Below, piece by piece: positions 32,120 through 40,558 of a stretch of 64,000 nucleotides of DNA. The stretch's first letter is position 1, and each line of letters starts with the position of its first letter. This stretch comes from Selenomonadaceae bacterium (lineage in GTDB: Bacteria; Bacillota; Negativicutes; Selenomonadales; Selenomonadaceae), in NCBI GenBank assembly GCA_017527075.1, contig JAFXQM010000024.1, positions 62,001 through 126,000 on the forward strand. Direction: 5' to 3'. The notes beneath the pieces are model-generated. The model saw nothing but the letters and a program-made list of their open reading frames with translations. It made no database searches and was not told the origin of the DNA. Both the position numbers and the translations under genes were made by a program.

Positions 32120-34127
32120 ACTTGAAACGAATCTGCAGGTTGAGGTCGATGGCGAATCCCCCCCCCCGCAAAATTTTTCCGAAATTATGACGACTCGCAC
32201 TCGGCGTCTCCAAATTCGTGTTGTTGAGCAGATAAGTTTCAAAGTCGTCGCGGTTGTCGAGCGGGAAGACGGAAACTTCACCGCGCCCGCCGACGAGGAG
32301 ATATCCGCCGTTCGATTCGTCGCGCCCGTTCCATTTTTTTGCGGGCTTGAGTCCGAGAGCAACCGCGCCCAAAAATTTTTTTATCTTGTGGCGGTAAAAA
32401 TTTTCCACGCGGCGATTCAGCGGGTCGCGCTCCTCCAGAAGCGTGGCGAGCTCCGCGCAGCCGGCAATCCGTTCGACGTAATAAATTTTTATCATCTCGC
32501 CGAGAATTTTATCCATGTCCGTGTCGACCAAGCTCAAGTTGTCCGCGAAAATTTTTTTGACGACGGAATCGAATTCGAGGCGCGGAATTTTTTTCAGGCG
32601 GTCTTGAATCTTTGTGCGCGTTTCGATTTGATTAATCCGTTCGGCGAGCGCGTCGTCGACGCCAAAGACTTTGAATCGAAAATTCGTCGCGCCCGAAGCG
32701 TTGAGCAACGTCGGCGGGTCGCCCAAGTCAGATTTAATCGAGTAACCGCGAATTGAACTCGTGCTGGTGAACGCGTCGTGAATCTCCAATTCGATGTCAG
32801 TCTTTTTGTTCGCGGGCGATTTTATTTTCGTCAGACCGAGCCGCCGCATAATTTCTTCCGCGCCGTCGAGTTCAAACGAAAGCCCCTTTGAATTTTTTAT
32901 GCCGCGCAAAATTTTTTCAGCCATGTCCGCGAACTCGGAGGCTTTGACTTTCCAAACGCGGCTGCCGTTCTGAAAACGTGCGACGAAATCTTTTTCCCGA
33001 CGAAATTCCAATTTGAAACCGTCGACGTCCTCGCGGAAAATTTTCAGCACGGGCAACGCGTAATTCCCCGCGTCGACCTTCCCGTCCGCCAAAATTTTCA
33101 GCAGCGCGTAAAGTTCACTCCACTCGCCCTTGTTGCCGTTCATCGGTTCAAGCACCCTCCTTATCTCGTGCGCAATCGATTCAATGACGTTAATCGAAAC
33201 CGTGTTGCCGAATTGTTTGTAAAGATGAGTGTCGGGCAGAATCAATCTGAAGTCGTCGCCGAAGCCCTGAAGTCTTGCCCATTCGCGCGGAGTGAGTTTG
33301 CGGATATTTTCCGAGTTAATCGCGCCGTGAATTTTTGTTGTGGGCGTCAAGGAATGCTCGCGGGCGTCGACGATTAAATTTCTCTCGCGCCCCATGCCGC
33401 CGCACACCAGAGCATTTGCCACGCCGTCCAAATTTTTTATCTCGTAACCGAAGCCGTGACCGGCAGCCTCGTGGCGTCGACGGTGCTCGCGAAGATTTTC
33501 CAGGTAAACGTCGCTGAGATAATATTTCGCGGGAATGGGCGCGTCGTCCAAGATGTCGCGAATCGTGCAACGCTCATCAATCGGCGCGGGGAAGAAAAAT
33601 TTTTCGGGCGCGATATCTTTTCGGAAGCAGACGATATAAATCCGCTCGCGATTTTGCGCCAGCCCGAAGTCGCGGCTGTTGAGAACTTTGTAAAAAATTT
33701 TGTAACCGATTTGCTCGAACGCCGCGCAAATGATTTTAAACGTGCGTCCGCGGTCGTGACCGACGAGCCCTTTGACGTTCTCGCAGAAAATAATTTTCGG
33801 CTTGTGGAAGTCGCAAATCCTCACGACGTCGAGGAAGAGAGTGCCGCGGCAAGTTCCGTGATAATCGTCGTCGAAGCCGCCGCGCCTGCCCGCCACGCTG
33901 AATGCTTGGCACGGGAAACCCGCCAGGCAAATATCGAACGGCGGAATCTCTTCGGCGGGAATCTGAGTGATGTCTCCGGCGATGAACGGGCTGTCGGGAA
34001 AATTTTCCGCGTAAGTCGCGCGCGCAAATTTATCAATCTCGCTGACGAAAACGGTCGCGGCGTCTGCTCCAAAAATTTTTTCAAAGCCGAGGCGAATCCC
34101 GCCAATGCCCGCGAACAAATCAATCAT
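32118..34127 (-). CDS. Fused type II restriction-modification enzyme: C5 methyltransferase plus HpaII-type endonuclease
   Basis: Residues 1-328 are a DNA cytosine-5 methyltransferase: motif I IDLFAGIGGIRLGFE, motif IV AGFPCQAFSVAG with the catalytic cysteine, motif VI FCENVKGL, motif VIII FGLAQNRERIYIV and motif X YKQFGNTVS. Residues 330-669 resemble the HpaII restriction endonuclease family (start MNGNKGEWSELYALLKILAD, end LNLQIRFK). HpaII cuts CCGG; the specificity here is inferred. The internal Met before NGNKGEWSE looks like the former endonuclease start. A G10 tract (plus-strand C10 at 32158-32167) sits 12 codons from the end and could make activity phase-variable. The ATG overlaps the vsr stop (ATGA). 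Confidence 0.88.
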   Translation of the reverse strand: MIDLFAGIGGIRLGFEKIFGADAATVFVSEIDKFARATYAENFPDSPFIAGDITQIPAEEIPPFDICLAGFPCQAFSVAGRRGGFDDDYHGTCRGTLFLDVVRICDFHKPKIIFCENVKGLVGHDRGRTFKIICAAFEQIGYKIFYKVLNSRDFGLAQNRERIYIVCFRKDIAPEKFFFPAPIDERCTIRDILDDAPIPAKYYLSDVYLENLREHRRRHEAAGHGFGYEIKNLDGVANALVCGGMGRERNLIVDAREHSLTPTTKIHGAINSENIRKLTPREWARLQGFGDDFRLILPDTHLYKQFGNTVSINVIESIAHEIRRVLEPMNGNKGEWSELYALLKILADGKVDAGNYALPVLKIFREDVDGFKLEFRREKDFVARFQNGSRVWKVKASEFADMAEKILRGIKNSKGLSFELDGAEEIMRRLGLTKIKSPANKKTDIELEIHDAFTSTSSIRGYSIKSDLGDPPTLLNASGATNFRFKVFGVDDALAERINQIETRTKIQDRLKKIPRLEFDSVVKKIFADNLSLVDTDMDKILGEMIKIYYVERIAGCAELATLLEERDPLNRRVENFYRHKIKKFLGAVALGLKPAKKWNGRDESNGGYLLVGGRGEVSVFPLDNRDDFETYLLNNTNLETPSASRHNFGKILRGGGFAIDLNLQIRFK

Positions 34128-34564
34128 CCTGTACAAAGTCTCGCCTCCGATTTTTTCTGCGCGACGGTCTCGGCCACCACTCGGACGCACTCGCCGACGT
34201 CATTTTTAATTTGCCTGCCGAAAAATCTGAGCACCGTCCAGCCCTCCGCCGTGAGCCGTTCGTTGACTTCGCGGTCGCGTGCCATGTTGCGTTCAATTTT
34301 CGGTATCCAAAAATCTTGGCGGCTTTTGAAATCGTGCTTGCGATTTTCCCAATCATATCCGTGCCAAAATTCCGAGTCGCAGAAGACGGCAATCTTCAGG
34401 CGCAGGAAAACAACATCGGGGCAGCCGAAGACACTGCGAAGATTTTTTCTGTAACGGAAGCCCGCGTGCCACAGTGCCCGCCGCAATTTCAATTCAATCT
34501 GCGAATCTTTGTTGCGGACGCGTTGCATATTTTTTCGTCGCTGCGCGGGAGTAAGTCTGTCCAT
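34124..34564 (-). CDS. vsr: Very short patch repair endonuclease
   Basis: Vsr nicks next to T:G mismatches made when 5-methylcytosine deaminates, protecting the methylated sites of a cytosine methyltransferase. The 146-residue protein has MDRLTPAQRRKNMQRVRNKD at its start, HAGFRYRKNLRSVFGCPDVV, and the active-site segment VFCDSEFWHGYDW. AAGGAG lies 9 bases before the ATG at 34564. Its stop overlaps the start of the fused methyltransferase/endonuclease, so the two are coupled. The pairing fits the known HpaII-type set of M, R and V proteins. Confidence 0.94.
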   Translation of the reverse strand: MDRLTPAQRRKNMQRVRNKDSQIELKLRRALWHAGFRYRKNLRSVFGCPDVVFLRLKIAVFCDSEFWHGYDWENRKHDFKSRQDFWIPKIERNMARDREVNERLTAEGWTVLRFFGRQIKNDVGECVRVVAETVAQKKSEARLCTG

Positions 34565-34592
34565 CGAATCAGCTCCTTTGCAAAAAATTTTA

Positions 34593-34616
34593 CCGGACGA
34601 GTGATTGAATGTCCGG
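34593..34616. promoter_or_regulatory. Inverted repeat with two CCGG sites upstream of vsr
   Basis: CCGGAC (34593-34598) and GTCCGG (34611-34616) are perfect inverted arms 12 bases apart, 29-52 bases before the vsr start codon. Each arm contains CCGG, the expected target of the HpaII-like enzyme, so it may be an operator sensitive to methylation, or a leader hairpin. Confidence 0.5.
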
Positions 34617-34711
34617 CAATTTTTTTTGCTCAAGCACAGTTGCCCGCGCAACAACACGGAAAATTTCCCAATGATATAATCAGCAAAATTTATCGGAGGA
34701 GGCGACGGCTT

Positions 34712-35086
34712 GTGCGGAAAATTTTTTTGATTGTGTTGCTGGTCGGGTTCGTCGGATATGCCGGCTTGAATCTGGCCGAGAGCGTCACGCCTTACGTGAG
34801 CATTGCCGAGGCGCGCGCGACATCAAACGGCGTGCAAGTCAAAGGTCTGCTCGATAAAAATTTTGAGCCCGTGCAGCGCGGCAATGAGTTTGACTTCAGC
34901 CTGCTCGACGAGGCGACGGGCGAAACCATGCGCGTCAAGTTCGACGGCATGAAGCCTGACCAATTCGACGAGGCGTATCACATTGTCGCGGTCGGCAAGT
35001 ACGAGGCGGCGGACGAAACTTTCCACGCGAAAAAACTTTTAATCAAGTGTCCGTCCAAGTACGAAGGGCAGAAACCCCAAGCTTGA
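34712..35086 (+). CDS. ccmE: Cytochrome c maturation heme chaperone CcmE, CxxxY type
   Basis: CcmE carries heme covalently in the periplasm and passes it to the CcmF lyase. The 124-residue protein has one N-terminal membrane anchor (FLIVLLVGFVGYAGLNLAE) and a small beta-barrel domain (ATSNGVQVKGLLDKN, DEAYHIVAVGKYE, TFHAKKLLIKC). Where most CcmE proteins bind heme through His in HxxxY, this one has CPSKY, that is the CxxxY variant known from some sulfate reducers and archaea. The GTG at 34712 has GGAGGAGG 8 bases upstream. ccmF starts 10 bp after it. Confidence 0.85.
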   Translation: MRKIFLIVLLVGFVGYAGLNLAESVTPYVSIAEARATSNGVQVKGLLDKNFEPVQRGNEFDFSLLDEATGETMRVKFDGMKPDQFDEAYHIVAVGKYEAADETFHAKKLLIKCPSKYEGQKPQA

Positions 35087-35096
35087 TTAAGGGGGA

Positions 35097-37040
35097 ATGC
35101 TGTTGACGGGAAATTTATTTTTGGGCGGCGGACTGGCGGCGGCTCTGGCGACGATGGCAATTTGCTTCGCGCAAAAAATTCCGTCGGCGCGGCTCGTGAA
35201 AATCTTCGCGGCAACTTCAGCGGGATTTGTCACGGCGGCGAGTCTTCTGCTTTGGATTTTGATCTTTGAAAATGATTTCAGCGTCGAATACGTCGCGACA
35301 TATTCATCGACGACGCTCCCGACGCTTTACAAAGTCTCGGCGTTTTGGGCGGGGCAACAGGGCTCGTTCCTGCTGTGGCTGCTCGTCCACGCGATAATCG
35401 GGGCGGTGCTGACGTGGCGGAGAACTTCGGCGGCGGCGTTGGGAATTTATTTTTTACTGCAAAGCATTTTGGTTTTGCTCGTGCTGGCGAAGTCACCGTT
35501 CGCCAAACACAGTGCGCAGGTCTTCGAGGGCGTCGGGCTCAATCCGCTGCTGCAAGATTTTTGGATGGCGATTCACCCGCCGATAATTTTCGTCGGCTAC
35601 TCACTGCTGGCGGTTCCATTCGCGCTGAGCTTGGGCACGCTCTTAACCGAAGCAAACTCGCGGAATTGGTTGGAAGAGGCGCGGCGTTGGACATTGGCGG
35701 CGTGGAGTTTCCTCGGCGCGGGAATTTTCATTGGCGGCTACTGGGCTTACAAAGTTTTGGGCTGGGGCGGCTATTGGGGCTGGGACCCCGTGGAAAATTC
35801 TTCGCTGGTGCCGTGGCTGTTGGCGGCCGTCCTCCTGCACCTGATTAAATTGGCGCAAAAAAAATCCGCCGTGCTGAGTGTGGCGCACGTGGCGGCGACG
35901 TTCACCTATTCGCTGGTCATTTACGGAACGTTCTTAACGCGGTCGGGAATTTTGGGTGACTTCTCTGTCCACTCGTTCGCGGGCTCGGACATCGGAGTGG
36001 CACTCGCCGCGGCAAATGCATTCGTGTTAATCGGCGGGCTGCTGATAATTTTGGTCAAGGCAAAAAATTTTCCGCAGGGCAAAATGTATGACGCGCACAA
36101 CTCGGCGGCGTTCATGATTCTGCTGAGCTGCCTGCTGATAATTTTCATCGCGGCAATCGTTTGGATTGGAATGTCCATGCCGCTTTTAAGTCAGCTGTTC
36201 GGAGAGGCGGCGGCGGTCGACACAGATTTTTACGTGAAGAGCACCGCGCCCATCGCTTTGACTTTGGCGGCGTTGATGATTTACACGTTCGCGAAGTTCG
36301 GGCGCATGATAAGCCTCGGCGGAAAAATTGCGCACGTCGGATTCCTGATGATGCTCGCGGCGATTGTAATTTCCGCGCAGGGCGAGACAGTCACTCAAGA
36401 ATTTCAGCCGCGCACAAAAGTTTCAATCGCGGGGCACGAAGTGATTTACGAAGGACAAGTCTTTCAAGAGGACGAGCGGGAAAAATTTTACGTGTACACG
36501 GTCGACGGCGAGGCGGTCAAAGCTTTGACGAAACTTCGCGGCAACGGAGAGGACGCGGCGCGCGAGCCGGCAATTTTGAAAAATTTTTCGGGCGACGTGT
36601 ACATTGCTCCTCACGCGCCGAAGATTGACGACGTGCAAGAGCTGTTGCTGACGAAAAAACTTTTCGCGCTGGACGGAGAGCTTGGTTACGTGTTCGAGGA
36701 GGCGCACATCGATTACGACGAACACGGGCAGGCGATTCAGGCGACGGCGGCGATAACGATAACGGACGGCGAGGTTGAAGAAGTGATTCACCCGCTGATA
36801 ACGGTGACACCCGACGGCGGCTCCTCAAAATCGCTGGAGGTTTTTAACGGGCGGCGGCGCGTGCGCTTGACGGGGATATCGGGCGACTTGGAGAAGGCGC
36901 GGCTGGAAATTTTGCCGACGTATGAAAAACTTTCGTCCATGCCGATAACCGCGACCGTCACGACCAAACCGTTTATCTGGCTGCTGTGGCTGAGCGTCAC
37001 GGCGATTTGTGTCGGAACAATGACAGCGATAAAACGTTGA
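35097..37040 (+). CDS. ccmF: Cytochrome c heme lyase subunit CcmF/NrfE
   Basis: CcmF attaches heme to CxxCH motifs of apocytochromes at the outer face of the inner membrane. The 647-residue protein has about 14 hydrophobic segments, the tryptophan-rich heme-handling motif WGGYWGWDPVENSSLVPW (near residue 225), the conserved histidines in MAIHPPIIFVGY and GTFLTRSGIL, and a periplasmic domain before the last membrane segment. It lies directly behind ccmE and ahead of nrfH-nrfA, so its substrate is probably the nitrite reductase. The CcmA, CcmB, CcmC and CcmD genes are not in the window. Confidence 0.94.
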   Translation: MLLTGNLFLGGGLAAALATMAICFAQKIPSARLVKIFAATSAGFVTAASLLLWILIFENDFSVEYVATYSSTTLPTLYKVSAFWAGQQGSFLLWLLVHAIIGAVLTWRRTSAAALGIYFLLQSILVLLVLAKSPFAKHSAQVFEGVGLNPLLQDFWMAIHPPIIFVGYSLLAVPFALSLGTLLTEANSRNWLEEARRWTLAAWSFLGAGIFIGGYWAYKVLGWGGYWGWDPVENSSLVPWLLAAVLLHLIKLAQKKSAVLSVAHVAATFTYSLVIYGTFLTRSGILGDFSVHSFAGSDIGVALAAANAFVLIGGLLIILVKAKNFPQGKMYDAHNSAAFMILLSCLLIIFIAAIVWIGMSMPLLSQLFGEAAAVDTDFYVKSTAPIALTLAALMIYTFAKFGRMISLGGKIAHVGFLMMLAAIVISAQGETVTQEFQPRTKVSIAGHEVIYEGQVFQEDEREKFYVYTVDGEAVKALTKLRGNGEDAAREPAILKNFSGDVYIAPHAPKIDDVQELLLTKKLFALDGELGYVFEEAHIDYDEHGQAIQATAAITITDGEVEEVIHPLITVTPDGGSSKSLEVFNGRRRVRLTGISGDLEKARLEILPTYEKLSSMPITATVTTKPFIWLLWLSVTAICVGTMTAIKR

Positions 37041-37049
37041 CGAATCAGA

Positions 37050-37098
37050 GGCCGTCAAGGATGACGGCCGCGCCGCGTCTGACGCCGTGATGGCGTCA
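37050..37098. other. Two small hairpins downstream of ccmF
   Basis: GGCCGTCA / TGACGGCC at 37050-37069 and TGACGCC / GGCGTCA at 37080-37098 are both perfect stems. Neither is followed by a T run; they may slow decay of the ccmEF message. The rest of 37041-37321 holds repeat copy C and the nrfH leader. Confidence 0.5.
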
Positions 37099-37134
37099 TC
37101 CGGCGCACACCAGGCACAGGTGATTCGTTCGTTC

Positions 37135-37214
37135 GAGTCATGAGCGACCGACGCCCCTGCGAGGTGCCCTTTCTTTCGCTTCCTTTCTTTGGGCAAGCAA
37201 AGAAAGGAAGTTCA
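37135..37214 (-). repeat. Interspersed hairpin element, copy C
   Basis: Read on the minus strand, CTTCCTTTCTTTG and CAAAGAAAGGAAG form a perfect 13-bp stem (37179-37210, loop CTTGCC), followed by the conserved GGGCACCTCGCAGGGGCG tail. Confidence 0.8.
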
Positions 37215-37321
37215 TGACACAAAAAATTTTTAAACGTTCAATCGCAGCGATGCGCCGCGACAATTTACACAGAAACTTTTTTATCGATAAGAAAATAATT
37301 TTCACGGAAGGAGGTAACGAG

Positions 37322-37801
37322 ATGTGCATAAAAGATTTGCTTGAGAAGCACACGCTTAAATGTCTGGCGGGCGGCTTTATCGTCGGAGTGCTGGCGGTCG
37401 GCGCGGGCATGGGCGCATTGCACGCGAGCGGCACAAAATTTTTCTGCGGGCAATGTCATTCCATGCAACACGAATCGAAAACGTTCGCTGTCTCCAGTCA
37501 CAGAGAACTTGACTGCGTGGAATGCCACCTGCCCCACGACAACACCGCGCACTACCTTTTTGAGAAGGGACGCACGGGCATGGTCGACATGTATCACGAA
37601 ATGATGCGCGACTACCCCGAACGGATTAAACTCGACGCCGACGCCCGAAAGATGGTTGCCGAGAACTGCGTCCGCTGCCACAGCGCAACGATGTCTTACG
37701 TCGAAACCGCGCCCGAAGGTTCGCAGGAAGATTGCCTGAAGTGCCACAGCAGAATCGCGCACGGCTCGAATCACTTGGAAGGGGGTATAAAAGTTGAGTA
37801 A
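37322..37801 (+). CDS. nrfH: Cytochrome c nitrite reductase small subunit NrfH
   Basis: NrfH is a tetraheme quinol dehydrogenase of the inner membrane that feeds electrons to NrfA. The 159-residue protein has one N-terminal membrane helix (LAGGFIVGVLAVGAGMGALH) and four heme motifs: CGQCH, CVECH, CVRCH and CLKCH. The ATG at 37322 has GGAAGGAGG seven bases upstream. The nrfA start overlaps the end of nrfH by 8 bp, so they are coupled. The genes ccmE and ccmF just upstream supply heme attachment. Confidence 0.96.
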   Translation: MCIKDLLEKHTLKCLAGGFIVGVLAVGAGMGALHASGTKFFCGQCHSMQHESKTFAVSSHRELDCVECHLPHDNTAHYLFEKGRTGMVDMYHEMMRDYPERIKLDADARKMVAENCVRCHSATMSYVETAPEGSQEDCLKCHSRIAHGSNHLEGGIKVE

Positions 37802-39182
37802 GATGCAAAAATATATCGCGGGCGCACTGGTCTTGTGCGTGGCGTTCTTCGGACTCTTGTTCGCAAGAGTCATTGCCAAACCCGCGACGAAATTTGAACT
37901 TAAACAGATTCCCGAAGACCAAAAGCTCACGCGCATGGGTTACGCCGAAGCTTATCCGTTGCAATTCAATTCATACAAGATGAACATGGATAAATCTCCG
38001 AGCCCGACAGGTTTCGGCGGCGCGGATGCCTATTCGCACTTAACCGAACAGCCCGAACAGATTGAGCTGTTCAAAGGTTACAAGTTTTCCATTCAATATG
38101 ACGACGACCGCGGGCACTGGTACGCCGGCGAAGATATCCTAAACTCCAAACGCCGTCCCGGTCAGCTGGGCTCCTGCATTGTCTGCAAAGGCTCCTACAT
38201 GTACGACGTTTATTTCAAGCAGAGCGGCTGGGAATTTGCCTCCAAGCCTTTTGATGAAGTTGTCGCCCCGATTAAAGATGACGAATGGTTCGGCTGCTCC
38301 TCTTGCCACGACCCCGAAACCATGAAGTTGCGCATTTACAATCAGGGCTTTGTCGAATCGATGGCTGAGCTCGGCATTGACGTGAACAAAGCCACGCACA
38401 ACGAAATGCGCGCTTATGTCTGCGGGCAGTGCCACAACGAATATTATTTCAAGAAAAAGGAAGACGGCAGAGTCCACATGCCGTTCGCCAACGGACTCGG
38501 TCCCGAAGAGGAATGGAAATATTATCACGACGGACACGACCCGAAATTCGACGCCGACTGGATTCATCCCGACAGCGGTGCCGCCATGTTGAAAGTTCAG
38601 CACCCCGACTTTGAAGTTTGGACGGACAGCGTTCACGCACTCAACGGCGTCACCTGCGTCGATTGCCACATGCCTTACATGCGCAAGGACGGACAGAAGT
38701 ACACCTCGCACTGGATGACGAATCCGCTCAAGCATTACGACACGGGCTGCGCAAAGTGCCACGACGAATCCTACGAAACCATGCTCCACCGCGTGCAGAC
38801 GATTAACGACAACACGTTTAAACTTTTGCGCATGGCAGGTCAGACGACGGCGCGCGCGCACAAAGTCATCAAGGCGGCTCATCTTGCTGGCGCGACCGAT
38901 GAACAGCTCGCCGAATCCCGTCAGCTCGTCCGTGAGGCGCAGTGGTATTGGGATTGGGTCAGTGCCGAAAGTGCCATGGGCTTCCACAACCCCGACAAGT
39001 GCATGAAGGCGTTGGGCATTTCGATTGACGCCGCGCACAGAGCGATTGAATCCGCGACCGCCGCAGTCAAAGGAGGCGCGCTTGCAATCGAAGCGATGCC
39101 GACGGAACCTTTCACGGATACGAAATTCCCTGACGCGATTAAACCGGGCGCACCTGCTCCCGCACCCGCTCCCGCGCAGTAA
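37794..39182 (+). CDS. nrfA: Ammonia-forming cytochrome c nitrite reductase NrfA
   Basis: NrfA reduces nitrite to ammonium with six electrons outside the inner membrane. The 462-residue protein has an N-terminal signal anchor, the special active-site heme motif CIVCK (lysine ligand), and four CxxCH motifs: CSSCH, CGQCH, CVDCH and CAKCH. HWMTNPL and the QTTARAHKVIKAAH helix near the C-terminus are typical. The C-terminus ends in an Ala-Pro-rich tail. A TTG start at 37794 matches GGGGG about eight bases upstream; an ATG three codons later is possible. A terminator follows. Confidence 0.97.
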   Translation: MSKMQKYIAGALVLCVAFFGLLFARVIAKPATKFELKQIPEDQKLTRMGYAEAYPLQFNSYKMNMDKSPSPTGFGGADAYSHLTEQPEQIELFKGYKFSIQYDDDRGHWYAGEDILNSKRRPGQLGSCIVCKGSYMYDVYFKQSGWEFASKPFDEVVAPIKDDEWFGCSSCHDPETMKLRIYNQGFVESMAELGIDVNKATHNEMRAYVCGQCHNEYYFKKKEDGRVHMPFANGLGPEEEWKYYHDGHDPKFDADWIHPDSGAAMLKVQHPDFEVWTDSVHALNGVTCVDCHMPYMRKDGQKYTSHWMTNPLKHYDTGCAKCHDESYETMLHRVQTINDNTFKLLRMAGQTTARAHKVIKAAHLAGATDEQLAESRQLVREAQWYWDWVSAESAMGFHNPDKCMKALGISIDAAHRAIESATAAVKGGALAIEAMPTEPFTDTKFPDAIKPGAPAPAPAPAQ

Positions 39183-39205
39183 AATAAAATCGTTCGGAAA
39201 AAAAT

Positions 39206-39240
39206 TATCGCCCCTCAATTTCGAGGAGCGATTTTTTTTT
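39206..39240. terminator. Terminator between nrfA and the cupin gene
   Basis: ATCGC.CCTC pairs with GAGG.GCGAT and a T9 run follows; an A-rich run on the other side makes it usable for both convergent genes. Confidence 0.85.
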
Positions 39241-39254
39241 GCGCGAGCAAAAGT

Positions 39255-39656
39255 TTATTTGAGCTTCGAGTACTGTTCGTCGTCGACGGGCTCCAGCCAC
39301 TCGTTGGAAGAATCTTCTGCGGGAATCTCAACCGCCAAATGCGAGAACCAACTGTCCGCCGCCGCCCCGTGCCAGTGCTTGACCTCGGGCGCAATGTTCA
39401 CCACGTCGCCGGGCTTGAGTGCCTGTGGAGCCTTGCCCCACTCCTGATACCAGCCGCGCCCGCCCGTTACGAGCAAAATCTGTCCGCCCTTGTGGTGCAC
39501 GTGCCAATTATTCCGACAGCCCGGCGAGAACGTCACGTTGGCAATCGGGCCGCCCGTCTTGGTCAGCGGATTCAGATACGCCTGCCCGATAAAATATTTG
39601 CTGAACTGTTCGGGCAACGGTCCGCCCATTTCAAACACGCTCGGATTTTTTTCCAC
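39255..39656 (-). CDS. Cupin domain protein
   Basis: A small single-domain cupin of 133 residues. Cupin motif 1 with the metal-binding histidines is in NNWHVHHKGGQILLVTGGRG and motif 2 in PGDVVNIAPEVKHWHG. The pattern is that of the cupin partners of carboxymuconolactone decarboxylase-like proteins, which are often found in anaerobe redox loci; no enzymatic activity can be assigned. The GTG at 39656 has AGGAG nine bases upstream; a TTG two codons earlier is too close to the binding site. The metallo-hydrolase gene lies 23 bp upstream on the same strand. Confidence 0.85.
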   Translation of the reverse strand: MEKNPSVFEMGGPLPEQFSKYFIGQAYLNPLTKTGGPIANVTFSPGCRNNWHVHHKGGQILLVTGGRGWYQEWGKAPQALKPGDVVNIAPEVKHWHGAAADSWFSHLAVEIPAEDSSNEWLEPVDDEQYSKLK

Positions 39657-39679
39657 AGTCAATCTCTCCTTTAAAAATT

Positions 39680-40468
39680 TTAAAACTCCAGCGTCTCACC
39701 GTCGGCGGGCATGAAATAATTTTCCACACCGCGACACGCCAAATGTCCGCGCATCTCGTGGCGAGTAATCGTGGCGTGCGGGACGTTGTCCATGTGCGAG
39801 ACGATAATTTTCGCGGACGGCAAAGTTTTCGCGACGCACTCAATGTCCTCGTCGTTCATGATGAGCCGCCCGTTGCCGATGAGTTCAGCCGCGCACGCGT
39901 TGACGACCACGACGGCGGGAGAAAATTTTTTCAGCGAATCTTCCACGCCGCCGAACCAAACGGTGTCGCCCGCAAGGTACAAAATTTTTTCGTCGGGTGC
40001 TTGGAAAATAATTCCGCAAGCCTCGCCGAGCGGAGCAATCGTCCCGTGGCGCGCGGGAGTCTTCGTGAGTTTTATCTTGCCCAAAAAATTTTCTTCGAGC
40101 ACGTCGACGGATTTGAAGCCCGAATTTTTCAGCGCGGCGGCGTCCTCAGAATTTTGCACGAAGAGCGGAATATTTTTATCGAGAGGCGCGCCAATCACTC
40201 CGTCGAAGGTCATGTCGACGTGGTCGGGGTGCAGGTGCGTCACGATATAAAAATCCACGCCGCGAAGAATTTCTTCGACGGGGCAGGGCAAATCATAAAT
40301 CGGCATGGGAATCTGTTCGCGAACGGGGTCGGGCGTGTGAAAGGGTTGCCCCGGAATGTCAATGAAGCGTCCGAATTTTTGTCCGCCGATGAGCCACGGG
40401 TCGACGAGAAAATTTTTTCCCGCGAATTCAATCTTGAGCGTCGCGTTTCTTATCTGCCGAATCTTCAA
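39680..40468 (-). CDS. Metallo-beta-lactamase fold hydrolase (UlaG-like)
   Basis: The 262-residue protein begins ATLKIEFAGKNFLVDPWL and has the metal-binding motif THLHPDHVD, followed by ILYLAGDTVWFGG and IIVSHMDNVPHATITRHEM, a layout typical of UlaG-like hydrolases. The substrate is unknown. A TTG start at 40468 with GGAGG nine bases upstream is best placed. The gene lies upstream of the cupin gene in the same direction and is divergent from the flippase gene, with about 90 bp between the two starts. A long plus-strand frame across it is a shadow. Confidence 0.85.
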   Translation of the reverse strand: MKIRQIRNATLKIEFAGKNFLVDPWLIGGQKFGRFIDIPGQPFHTPDPVREQIPMPIYDLPCPVEEILRGVDFYIVTHLHPDHVDMTFDGVIGAPLDKNIPLFVQNSEDAAALKNSGFKSVDVLEENFLGKIKLTKTPARHGTIAPLGEACGIIFQAPDEKILYLAGDTVWFGGVEDSLKKFSPAVVVVNACAAELIGNGRLIMNDEDIECVAKTLPSAKIIVSHMDNVPHATITRHEMRGHLACRGVENYFMPADGETLEF

Positions 40469-40558
40469 ATCAATCAGCCTCCGTTTCTTAAAGGATTATG
40501 CCATGGCGCGGCGAAAAAGGCAATTGGGTATCAGTTAATCGGGAAGCAGGAATTTAAA

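Noticed and set aside
32118..34564. Mobile island carrying the restriction system
   Set aside because: No integrase, transposase, direct repeats or tRNA junction flank it, and its base composition is like that of the neighbours.
39743..40558. N-terminal extension of the flippase reading frame
   Set aside because: The 272 extra residues are antisense to the metallo-hydrolase gene, and the flippase family starts at the TTG at 40559.
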